From Clostridium sp. (lineage in GTDB: Bacteria; Bacillota; Clostridia; Clostridiales; Clostridiaceae), in contig NZ_JAHAIF010000081.1 of the NCBI RefSeq assembly GCF_018372875.1, positions 1 through 9,608 on the forward strand: a stretch of DNA of 9,608 bases, in the 5' to 3' direction. This document shows positions 1 through 6,104 of the stretch, piece after piece (position 1 is the first letter of the stretch; each line of letters starts with the position of its first letter). The notes beneath the pieces were generated by a model. The model made no database searches and was not told the origin of the DNA. It saw only the letters and a list, made by a program, of their open reading frames with translations. The translations under genes and the position numbers were made by a program.

Positions 1-72
1 TAAAAGTAGGTTTGGGTAGTGAAATTATAAAAGTCAACTGTAGAATAATGGATATAAAAATAAGTGAAATTA

Positions 73-105
73 TTGCCAACTTTTACTTGACTCAAACATT
101 ATAAT
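73..105 (+). promoter_or_regulatory. Possible promoter of the YaaR-family gene
   Basis: A perfect TATAAT lies at 100-105, about 60 bases before the chosen start codon. The best upstream hexamer is TTGCCA at 73-78, but its spacing to TATAAT is 21 bases. It fits better (18 bases) with CATTAT at 97-102. TTGACT at 87-92 is too close to serve as the -35. The -10 is convincing and the -35 is not. Confidence 0.35.
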
Positions 106-164
106 ACGCACAGTAGTAGATTATGTATTTTTTTGATATAATTAGTGGCAGGAAGGATGATAAC

Positions 165-587
165 ATGGAAATAGGAAGAGTTATACGAGGCACAATTAAT
201 AGAGAAGAAAGAAAAACTGTTTCAAACAGAAAGGATTTTTCTCAGAGTTTTAACCAAGCTAAGGAAAGAAAATCAGAAGAGCAATTAAAGAAGATAGTGG
301 ATGATATAAAGAAAAAGGGTAATAGGTTGGTTATTACTAAAACTTATGCAGATGTTAGACTTTATAAAAAAATGATTAAAGAATACCTAGAATCAGTTCT
401 TCAATTTATGTATGATACCAAAAAGGATATTAGCTTTTGGCAAACTCAATATTTTATTACAGTAGATACTGTAGATGAAAAATTAGAGGAGCTAACTCAA
501 GCTGTATTAGGTGAAGAAAAGAAAAATATGAGTATAGCTGCTACAATAGATGAAATTCAAGGATTAATTGTAGATATTTATAGATGA
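165..587 (+). CDS. yaaR: YaaR family (DUF327) protein
   Basis: A 140-residue soluble, highly charged and mostly helical protein. The segment around residues 45-75 (DDIKKKGNRL, then TYADVRLYKKMIKEYL) and the C-terminal region with DEKLEELTQAVL, followed by IDEIQGLIVDIYR, match the pattern of the Firmicute YaaR/DUF327 family. Family members are about 145 residues, so this one is full length. Their biochemical role is not established. The ATG at 165 is chosen because AGGAAGG (150-156) lies 8 bases upstream; the ATG at 123 in the same frame has no ribosome site and would add 14 unlike residues. The gene stands alone and runs into a bidirectional terminator shared with the convergent gene. Family assignment is from pattern recognition, not a search. 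Confidence 0.85.
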   Translation: MEIGRVIRGTINREERKTVSNRKDFSQSFNQAKERKSEEQLKKIVDDIKKKGNRLVITKTYADVRLYKKMIKEYLESVLQFMYDTKKDISFWQTQYFITVDTVDEKLEELTQAVLGEEKKNMSIAATIDEIQGLIVDIYR

Positions 588-617
588 AAAAAGGAATCAA
601 AATTGATTCCTTTTTTT
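587..617. terminator. Bidirectional intrinsic terminator
   Basis: GGAATCA (593-599) and TGATTCC (604-610) form a 7-bp stem around a 4-base loop. An A-run (587-592) flanks the left and a T-run (611-617) the right, so the hairpin has a U-tract when read from either strand. It overlaps the last base of the left stop codon and the stop codon of the convergent gene, so it can end both transcripts. Confidence 0.9.
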
Positions 618-915
618 ATCTATTATCTTCCATAAGTTTAGTTCTAAGTGGAATATAGATTAATGTTAGCAAACATAAAGGAATAAAGAATAAAATTTTT
701 ATATTATATGAGCTGTATAATAGTAATAATAATAATGTACCGAATATAATGCCAAAACTTCCTTCATATTGTGATAACCTTTTTATATTTACATTATCTT
801 GTATTGACTTATATAGACTAACTAGCTCGGATCTTCCTAAATAAAGATTAGAAACCATTGCAATAAATCCTGTAATAATAAAAGAAAAAGCAAATACTTT
901 TAATAAAAATATCAT
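616..915 (-). CDS. Small hydrophobic membrane protein, unknown function
   Basis: A 99-residue protein with about three membrane segments (residues ~2-21, ~54-70 and ~72-90) and a polar stretch between the first two (GRSELVSLYKSIQDNVNI, about residues 27-44). It ends in a charged tail, RTKLMEDNR. I do not recognise the family. The ATG at 915 (complement) is preferred to the upstream ATG at 984 because AGGAGGAG, read on the minus strand at about 923-930, sits just upstream; the longer form would add 23 basic and cysteine-bearing residues with no ribosome site. It is transcribed convergently with the YaaR gene, shares its terminator and is probably monocistronic. The coding call rests on the Shine-Dalgarno site, the coherent hydrophobic pattern and the terminator at the stop. 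Confidence 0.75.
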   Translation of the reverse strand: MIFLLKVFAFSFIITGFIAMVSNLYLGRSELVSLYKSIQDNVNIKRLSQYEGSFGIIFGTLLLLLLYSSYNIKILFFIPLCLLTLIYIPLRTKLMEDNR

Positions 916-1113
916 TAGACTTCTCCTCCTACAATGAAATTCTTTACACTTATAGTATATTTCTTTATTTATTCTAAAGTACATAGCTATAATCTAAGGA
1001 GGTTGGATGCAATAATCAAAGTGATATTTTAAATGATTTTACTGTACAATTATGGTAAAGAAGTTGAATGTGAAATTAAATTTATATTGAAAAAAAGGGA
1101 GAAAAGTATAAGT
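916..1113. other. Divergent intergenic region, mostly unassigned
   Basis: This region separates the minus-strand membrane protein from the importer operon; the full gap between start codons is 322 bases. It is AT-rich with no coding frame of useful length. It contains the minus-strand ribosome site and, on the plus strand, TATAAT (988-993) followed by AAGGAGG (996-1002) and the two-codon frame ATG CAA TAA at 1007-1015. No known riboswitch core (TPP, SAM, cobalamin, lysine) was recognised. Confidence 0.5.
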
Positions 1114-1141
1114 TTGCTAAAGTTTATAAATTTAATATAAT
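1114..1141 (+). promoter_or_regulatory. Promoter of the ABC importer operon
   Basis: TTGCTA (1114-1119) and a perfect TATAAT (1136-1141) are spaced 16 bases apart. Transcription would begin near 1148 and give a leader of about 90 bases before the lipoprotein start. The -10 runs directly into the Fur-box-like palindrome. Confidence 0.7.
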
Positions 1142-1156
1142 GGATAATCATTATTA
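1142..1156. promoter_or_regulatory. Fur-family box-like operator at the start point
   Basis: GGATAATCATTATTA matches the 7-1-7 Fur consensus TGATAATNATTATCA at 12 of 14 informative positions. It matches the PerR form less well and the Zur form poorly. It begins at the base after the -10 hexamer and covers the expected transcription start, a typical repressor position. The site is AT-only apart from three bases, so a chance match in this genome is possible. Confidence 0.45.
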
Positions 1157-1237
1157 ATAAATATAGAAAGTGGGTAGGAATTTTTGGCATATTGTAGTAA
1201 TATAAAATGAGAGAAAAAGAAAAGGGGGAATAAAGAA

Positions 1238-2212
1238 ATGAAAAAGAAATTAGCAGTGATTATTATGGCCTTATTTTCTTTAGGATTATTTGCAGGATGC
1301 TCAGGCTCAGAGCCTAAGGAAACTAAGGAAGTTAAAGTTGTTATTCCTGATGGACTACCAAGTATGGCCTTAGCTAAAATGATTAAAGAAAAACCAGAAG
1401 TTATGAAGGGGTATAATCTTAATTACACAATTGAAAAAACTTCTGAAAATATAGTTACATCTGTACTTAAGGGGGAAGCTGATATAGCAGTTGTACCTTC
1501 AAATGTAGCAGCCACTCAATATAATAAAAATGCAGGGTATCAAATTGTTGGCACTACAGGATGGGGATCATTCTATTTAATATCAGCAGATGGGGAGAAA
1601 ACTTTAGACCAACTTAAGGGGCAAGAAATTTACAATATAGGAAAGGGCTTAACACCTGATATTGTTACAAGAACAGTTTTGAAGGATAAGGGATACGATC
1701 CAGATAAAGATTTTAATTTTTCATATGTAAATGGAGTTACAGAATTAGCACCAACTATACTAGCTGGAAAGACAAAATATGCAGTAATTCCAGAACCAGC
1801 ACTTTCCCAAGTTTTATCAAAGAAGTCTGATATTAATGTAATAATGGATTTTAATAAAGAGTGGAAAACTCTTAATAATTCAGAATATGGTTTTCCACAA
1901 GCTACAATTATAGTTAAAAAAGAACTTATAGAAAATGATAATAAATTTGTGGAAAAGTTCTTAAAGGAAGTTGAAAATAGTTGTAATTTTGCCAATGAAG
2001 ATGGTGAAACTTTGGCAGCATATTGCGAAGAAATTGGAGTTTCAGCCAATAAAGCAATTATCCCTAAGGCTGTAGAAAAGGGGAATATAAAATTTGCAAA
2101 AATAAAAGGTACATCTGAAGAGTATATAAATTATTTTAATAAACTAAACGAATTTGATCCTAAGACAATAGGAGGAAAGGTTCCAGATGAAGGAGTATTC
2201 ATGGAAAAATAG
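1238..2212 (+). CDS. ABC importer substrate-binding lipoprotein, NMT1/SsuA-like
   Basis: A 324-residue binding protein of a nitrate/sulfonate/taurine/thiamine-precursor type ABC importer. It has a basic n-region, a hydrophobic core and the lipobox LFAGC with Cys21 as the predicted lipidated residue, then a charged linker, so it would be anchored on the outer face of the membrane. The mature part shows the NMT1/SsuA pattern: a PDGLPSMALAKMI start, LKGEADIAVVPSN at 78-89 and KYAVIPEPALSQVL at 180-193. GGGGG at 1224-1228 lies 9 bases before the ATG. It overlaps the permease gene by 26 bases and heads a binding-protein, permease, ATPase cassette. The family covers many ligands (sulfonates, nitrate, HMP, riboflavin-like compounds), so the substrate cannot be read from sequence. 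The Fur-like site upstream would suggest a metal-linked role. Confidence 0.9.
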   Translation: MKKKLAVIIMALFSLGLFAGCSGSEPKETKEVKVVIPDGLPSMALAKMIKEKPEVMKGYNLNYTIEKTSENIVTSVLKGEADIAVVPSNVAATQYNKNAGYQIVGTTGWGSFYLISADGEKTLDQLKGQEIYNIGKGLTPDIVTRTVLKDKGYDPDKDFNFSYVNGVTELAPTILAGKTKYAVIPEPALSQVLSKKSDINVIMDFNKEWKTLNNSEYGFPQATIIVKKELIENDNKFVEKFLKEVENSCNFANEDGETLAAYCEEIGVSANKAIIPKAVEKGNIKFAKIKGTSEEYINYFNKLNEFDPKTIGGKVPDEGVFMEK

Positions 2213-2939
2213 AAGTCAAAGGTTATTGGCTTGTTTTGTGCTATTAATTCTATGGGAGATAATAGCTATAAAAATTAATAATAACATATATCTTCCAAGA
2301 ATTGAGGAAGTGCTAGTTTCCATGGGAGATATAATATGGAGTGCTGATTTTTTCCAGAATGTAATAAGTAGTTTGTATAGAACTTTAATTAGTTTTTCAA
2401 TAGCTTTAGTATTAGCTATTATCTTAGGGGTGCTTTCAAAACAGTACCCCTTCTTTAGAAATTTTTTAAGTCCTTTAAATGCAATAGGTAAGACTATTCC
2501 AACTATGGTTTTAGTAGTATTAGCCTTAATTTGGTTTAACAAGGATAAAGCTCCCTTTGTGGTGGGATTTGCTATAGTGTTTCCTATCTTATATGAAGGC
2601 ATAATTAATTCATTAAATGGAATAGACCATAAAATAGTGGATATGTGCAAAATATATAGAGTTTCTACTATAGAAAAAATTAAAAAAATATATATTCCAA
2701 TAATAGTGTTTTATATAATGAATATCTTAATATCATCTTTCTCTTTAGCTTTTAAGGTTGTGGTTGCAGGAGAAGTACACGGACAACCTAAATATGGTAT
2801 AGGTTCAGCCATTCAATTGTCAAAAATGAATTTTGATACAACATCAATTTTTGCTTGGATAGTTCTAATAGCAATAATTTCAGTGATTTTTGAATGGGCT
2901 AATAAGGTATTTATATCCAAGGTTAATAAGTGGAAGTGA
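2187..2939 (+). CDS. ABC importer permease (BPD_transp_1 / SsuC-like)
   Basis: A 250-residue integral membrane subunit. Hydrophobic segments appear at about residues 11-28, 66-83, 104-117, 123-141, 168-190 and 222-237, giving the usual six-helix core. The cytoplasmic coupling (EAA) loop is DMCKIYRVSTIEKIKKIYIP at 152-171, with Gly replaced by Arg158 at the usual glycine but the final I-x-x-P type end retained. Family length is about 250, so it is complete. The start at 2187 lies inside the lipoprotein gene, with GGAGG at 2171-2175. The 26-base overlap indicates translational coupling. It partners the lipoprotein and the next ATPase. Confidence 0.9.
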   Translation: MKEYSWKNRSQRLLACFVLLILWEIIAIKINNNIYLPRIEEVLVSMGDIIWSADFFQNVISSLYRTLISFSIALVLAIILGVLSKQYPFFRNFLSPLNAIGKTIPTMVLVVLALIWFNKDKAPFVVGFAIVFPILYEGIINSLNGIDHKIVDMCKIYRVSTIEKIKKIYIPIIVFYIMNILISSFSLAFKVVVAGEVHGQPKYGIGSAIQLSKMNFDTTSIFAWIVLIAIISVIFEWANKVFISKVNKWK

Positions 2940-2950
2940 AAGGGGAAAAT

Positions 2951-3622
2951 ATGAGTGATTTAATTATTAAAAACTTGTACAAAAGCTTTGATGAAAATGG
3001 GATATATGAAAATTTTAATATTGAATTTAGCAAAGATAAAATAAATTGTATTATTGGAGCTTCCGGTGGAGGTAAAAGTACACTTTTAAATATTATCGCA
3101 GGTTTGTCTTCTAAAGATAGTGGAGAAATAATTGGAGTAAATAATGAAGATATAAGTTATATATTTCAAGAGGATAGACTTATATCTTGGCTTACTATAA
3201 AGAAAAATATGGAGTTATTTCTTTATAACTATTTTACTAAGGAAGAGGGAGAAAAGAGATTAAAGGAAATATTTAGCTTATTACATATTTCAGGTATTGA
3301 AGATGATTATCCTGAAAAAATAAGTGGTGGTATGAAGCAAAGGGTTAATATAGCAAGGGCTCTTTTAAAGCCTTCAAAAGTAATTTTAATGGATGAGCCT
3401 TTTAAGTCCCTTGATTATAAAACTAAATATTCAATAATGAGCGAACTAAAAGAAATATTCAGTAAAGAAAACAGGTTAGTTATCTTTGTTACACATGATG
3501 TAGACGAAGCTATTTTTATGGATGGTGTAATTTATGTATTAGGTGGAAAGCCATTTAATATAAAGGGAATATTTAAGGAGAATTTATTAGAGAGTAAGCA
3601 GGAAATAATAAAATTAATATAG
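2951..3622 (+). CDS. ABC importer ATP-binding protein (SsuB/TauB-like)
   Basis: A 223-residue nucleotide-binding subunit of the importer. Motifs in order: Walker A GASGGGKST at 36-44; Q-loop in YIFQEDRLISWLT at 70-82, where the LISWLT sequence is typical of SsuB/TauB/NrtD ATPases; signature ISGGMKQR at 124-131; Walker B VILMDEP at 144-150 with catalytic Glu149; D-loop SLD; switch His182 in FVTHDVDEA. All catalytic residues are present. The ATG at 2951 is chosen because AGGGG (2941-2945) sits 5 bases before it. The ATG at 2930 in the same frame would overlap the permease and add seven residues ahead of the conserved MSDLIIKNL start. It is slightly shorter than most family members (about 240-260), lacking part of the C-terminal tail. 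Confidence 0.9.
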   Translation: MSDLIIKNLYKSFDENGIYENFNIEFSKDKINCIIGASGGGKSTLLNIIAGLSSKDSGEIIGVNNEDISYIFQEDRLISWLTIKKNMELFLYNYFTKEEGEKRLKEIFSLLHISGIEDDYPEKISGGMKQRVNIARALLKPSKVILMDEPFKSLDYKTKYSIMSELKEIFSKENRLVIFVTHDVDEAIFMDGVIYVLGGKPFNIKGIFKENLLESKQEIIKLI

Positions 3623-3647
3623 TAATTGTTGAAACTAAGGAGGAGTA

Positions 3648-5354
3648 ATGTTTAGAAAATTTATTAGATTTTATAAGCCATATAAAAAGCTGTTTATATT
3701 AGATTTATTAGCAGCATCATTAGCGGCTGCAATAGATTTAGTTTATCCAATGATGACAAGAGAAATAGTGGACAATGCTACAAATCATGGGGAGCTAAGA
3801 GTAATAGGCGTATTTGCAGTAACTTTAATTATTTTATTTTTAATTAAAGCAGGATGTGGATACTTTATGCAGTATCAAGGACATGTTGTAGGTGTAAGAA
3901 TGCAGGGTGATATGAGAAGAAAGGTATTTAATCATCTTCAAAAATTGCCTAATACCTACTTTGATAACACGAAGACTGGTGACATTATGTCAAGAATTAT
4001 AAATGACCTACAAGATATTTCAGAACTTGCACACCATGGTCCTGAAGATTTGTTTATATCAATAGTAATGCTAATTGGATCATTTATAGTTTTAAGCAGT
4101 ATAAATTTAACTTTAACCTTAATTATATTTGCATTTATTCCTATAATAGTTATATTTACAATGTATCAAAGAAAGAGAATGAATAAAGCTTTCTTAAAAA
4201 CTAGAGTAGAAACTGGTAAGGTAAATGCAGGGCTTGAAAATAGCATTAGTGGTATAAGAGTTTCAAAAGCTTTTGTAACCCATGATTATGAGGAAGAAAA
4301 GTTTGAAGAGGGAAATAAGAGTTTTATGAATGCAAGAGAAGGGGCATATAAAATAATGGCTCAATATTTCTCAGGAGCTAACTTCTCATTGGATATTCTT
4401 AATTATGTAGTTTTAATTGCCGGGGGAATATATACTTTTAATGGTAATATTACTGTGGGAGATTTTACAGCATATCTTTTATATATTAAGGTATTTATGG
4501 ACCCAATTAAGAAGCTTATCAACTTTATGGAGCAATTCCAAAGTGGTATGACAGGATTCCAAAGATATGTTGAGATACTTTCAGAAGATAGAGAGAAGGA
4601 AAAGAAGGATGCAATTGAATTAAAAAATGTAAAAGGTAAGATAACTTTTAAGGATACTTACTTTAGTTATGAAGATAATCAAATTTTAAATGGATTATCA
4701 ATAGATATAGAAGCTGGAAAAACCCTAGCTCTTGTTGGTCCTTCAGGTGGAGGTAAGACAACCTTCTGTAATCTTATTCCAAGATTTTATGATATAGATA
4801 AAGGTGATATCCTAATAGATGATAAGAGTATTTATGATGTTACTTTAAGTTCTTTAAGAGAAAACATTGGTATAGTTCAACAGGAGGTGTTCTTATTTAC
4901 TGGTACAATAAAGGACAATATAAGATATGGTAATATGGAAGCTAGTGATGAAGAGGTATATGAAGCAGCAAGAAAAGCTAATATGCATGATTTTATTATG
5001 AATTTAGAGGATGGATATGATACTTATATTGGAGAAAGAGGAGTTAAGCTTTCAGGTGGGCAAAAGCAAAGAATATCTATTGCAAGAGTATTCTTGAAAA
5101 ATCCTCCAATACTTATTTTAGATGAAGCAACATCCGCACTAGATAATACTACAGAGTATTATATTAAGAAGTCACTTGATGAATTAGCCAAAGGAAGGAC
5201 AACTATAGTAGTTGCGCATAGGCTTTCTACAATTAGAAATGCAGATGAAATTATAGTTCTTACAGATAAAGGTATTGAAGAGAGAGGAACTCATGAAGAG
5301 TTAATGAATATAGAGGGTATATATAAGAAATTAAATAAGTTTGTGCATAATTAA
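3648..5354 (+). CDS. Half-size ABC exporter (MsbA/BmrA-like, type IV fold)
   Basis: A 568-residue fused membrane/ATPase half-transporter that should work as a homodimer (or with a partner half not seen here). The membrane domain (about residues 10-300) has hydrophobic segments near 15-35, 52-72, 132-152, 155-172, 247-265 and 270-285. The ATPase domain carries Walker A GPSGGGKT at 364-371, Q-loop VQQEVFLF at 410-417, signature LSGGQKQR at 468-475, Walker B ILILDE at 488-493 with catalytic Glu493, and switch His524 in VVAHRLST. All are intact. AAGGAGG lies just before the ATG. It starts 25 bases after the importer ATPase with no terminator between, so it is probably cotranscribed; whether it is functionally linked is unclear. 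The substrate is unknown: lipid, peptide and drug exporters share this architecture. Confidence 0.92.
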   Translation: MFRKFIRFYKPYKKLFILDLLAASLAAAIDLVYPMMTREIVDNATNHGELRVIGVFAVTLIILFLIKAGCGYFMQYQGHVVGVRMQGDMRRKVFNHLQKLPNTYFDNTKTGDIMSRIINDLQDISELAHHGPEDLFISIVMLIGSFIVLSSINLTLTLIIFAFIPIIVIFTMYQRKRMNKAFLKTRVETGKVNAGLENSISGIRVSKAFVTHDYEEEKFEEGNKSFMNAREGAYKIMAQYFSGANFSLDILNYVVLIAGGIYTFNGNITVGDFTAYLLYIKVFMDPIKKLINFMEQFQSGMTGFQRYVEILSEDREKEKKDAIELKNVKGKITFKDTYFSYEDNQILNGLSIDIEAGKTLALVGPSGGGKTTFCNLIPRFYDIDKGDILIDDKSIYDVTLSSLRENIGIVQQEVFLFTGTIKDNIRYGNMEASDEEVYEAARKANMHDFIMNLEDGYDTYIGERGVKLSGGQKQRISIARVFLKNPPILILDEATSALDNTTEYYIKKSLDELAKGRTTIVVAHRLSTIRNADEIIVLTDKGIEERGTHEELMNIEGIYKKLNKFVHN

Positions 5355-5360
5355 ATTAAG

Positions 5361-5405
5361 TAAGAGGATATATGAAGGATTATTTTTTCATATATCCTCT
5401 TTAAA
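5361..5405 (+). terminator. Terminator after the ABC operon
   Basis: A perfect 15-bp stem (5362-5376 with 5387-5401) encloses a 10-base loop, starting 7 bases after the exporter stop codon. The downstream T-run is short and broken (TTT AAA TTTT), so termination may be partial. The stem's strength and position still make it the natural end of the four-gene operon. Confidence 0.75.
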
Positions 5406-5476
5406 TTTTGTAATAATAAAAGAATAGTAAAATAAAATTTAATATAAAGAAATTTATATTGGAGAAGGTGGAAGTT

Positions 5477-5695
5477 TTGATTAGAGATATTTCATCAGGG
5501 GAACTAAACAATTTTTTGACTCTTGTTTGTAGTTATTGTGGAAAAAGATTTCACGGAAAAAAAGATAGTGAAGGTAAAGATTTCTTTTTTCAAAGGAAGG
5601 ATAATACAGGAGAGGAATGGTGCATTTGCTTCGAATGTAGAGAATTAAATAAATTAGATAGAAAGAATAAAAATAATGTAAATACAGCAGAATAA
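5477..5695 (+). CDS. Small zinc-ribbon-like protein, TTG start
   Basis: A 72-residue protein with two cysteine pairs, CSYC at 18-21 and CFEC at 51-54 (plus Cys49), about 30 residues apart, and KDFFFQRKDNTGEEW between them. This layout resembles small bacterial zinc-ribbon proteins of the zf-trcl type and predicts one bound zinc. The C-terminus is basic and polar. No ATG fits. TTG at 5477 is chosen because AAGGTGG (5465-5471) is 5 bases upstream; TTG at 5459 would place that site inside the gene. The function is not known. It lies between the ABC operon terminator and the thioredoxin promoter with no terminator after it, so it may read through into the thioredoxin pair. Coding status is supported by the cysteine pattern and the ribosome site. 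Confidence 0.7.
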   Translation: MIRDISSGELNNFLTLVCSYCGKRFHGKKDSEGKDFFFQRKDNTGEEWCICFECRELNKLDRKNKNNVNTAE

Positions 5696-5709
5696 ATATA
5701 GGCTTATAG

Positions 5710-5738
5710 TTGACATATGACATAAAGTGAGATACAAT
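5710..5738 (+). promoter_or_regulatory. Strong sigma-A promoter of the thioredoxin operon
   Basis: A perfect TTGACA (5710-5715), a 17-base spacer and TACAAT (5733-5738, 5 of 6). This is the closest match to consensus among the protein-gene promoters in the window. Transcription should begin near 5745, giving a leader of about 40 bases. Confidence 0.85.
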
Positions 5739-5752
5739 AAAGAAAATAAAAC

Positions 5753-5769
5753 ATACCCCTAAGGGGTAT
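5753..5769. promoter_or_regulatory. ATACCCC-TAA-GGGGTAT palindrome, CsoR/CstR-like operator
   Basis: A perfect 7-bp inverted repeat around TAA lies between the predicted start point and the ribosome site AAGGAGG (5770-5776). Its TACCCC/GGGGTA half-sites resemble operators of the CsoR family, whose members sense copper (CsoR) or persulfide (CstR). The G/C runs stand out in an AT-rich intergenic region. As RNA it could also fold into a short hairpin right before the Shine-Dalgarno site without covering it. No CsoR-family gene lies in this window. Confidence 0.5.
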
Positions 5770-5783
5770 AAGGAGGTAACAAA

Positions 5784-6098
5784 ATGGTAAACCATATTAA
5801 TGATAGTAATTTTAATGAAGAAGTACTTAATGCAAAAGGAGTAGTTGTTGTTGATTTCTTTGCAACTTGGTGTGCACCTTGTAAGATGCTAGCACCTGTT
5901 TTAGAAGAGGTTGCTTCAGAAATGGCAGAAGTTAAGGTGTTAAAGATTGATGTTGATGAAAGTCCAGAAACAGCTACAAAGTATGGCGTTCAAAGTATAC
6001 CTACAATAAAAATATTCAAAGATGGTGCTGAAGTTGAAACTAAAGTAGGATTTATGCCAAAGGATGTATTAAAGGAAGCTATAGAAGAGGTTCTTTAA
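5784..6098 (+). CDS. trxA: Thioredoxin
   Basis: A 104-residue single-domain thioredoxin, the normal length, which reduces disulfides of cytoplasmic proteins through a Cys pair. The active site is WCAPC (Trp29, Cys30, Cys33) in place of the common WCGPC, after the FFAT strand; the buried Asp24 (VVDFF) and the cis-proline in SIPT (Pro73) are present. The usual end, FMPKDVLKEAIEEVL, is complete. AAGGAGG lies 7 bases before the ATG. The reductase gene starts 6 bases after its stop, so this is a thioredoxin/reductase pair on one transcript under a strong promoter and a CsoR-like palindrome. Alanine between the active-site cysteines is also seen in other thioredoxins and may tune the redox potential. 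Confidence 0.95.
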   Translation: MVNHINDSNFNEEVLNAKGVVVVDFFATWCAPCKMLAPVLEEVASEMAEVKVLKIDVDESPETATKYGVQSIPTIKIFKDGAEVETKVGFMPKDVLKEAIEEVL

Positions 6099-6104
6099 TT
6101 TCTA

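Noticed and set aside
3..104. Frame open from the window edge to a TAA at 102-104 (33 codons), possibly the end of an upstream gene
   Set aside because: The peptide is not recognisable, it overlaps the candidate promoter at 73-105, and 33 open codons are not rare enough to support a call.
1148..1237. Riboswitch in the importer leader (for example TPP, as NMT1-type proteins can be thiamine-linked)
   Set aside because: None of the conserved core sequences is present and the leader is short and A-rich.
1630..2049. Long open frame on the minus strand inside the lipoprotein gene
   Set aside because: It lies fully inside a well-supported gene in another frame, is Ser/Leu rich from antisense of Lys/Glu codons, and shows no ribosome site.
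2216..2650. Minus-strand open frame inside the permease gene
   Set aside because: It is antisense to a clear membrane permease with no motif and no ribosome site.
5481..5795. Minus-strand frame of 104 codons rich in Tyr, Phe and Ile
   Set aside because: It runs antisense across the zinc-ribbon gene, the thioredoxin promoter and the start of thioredoxin; its hydrophobicity is what antisense A-rich DNA gives.
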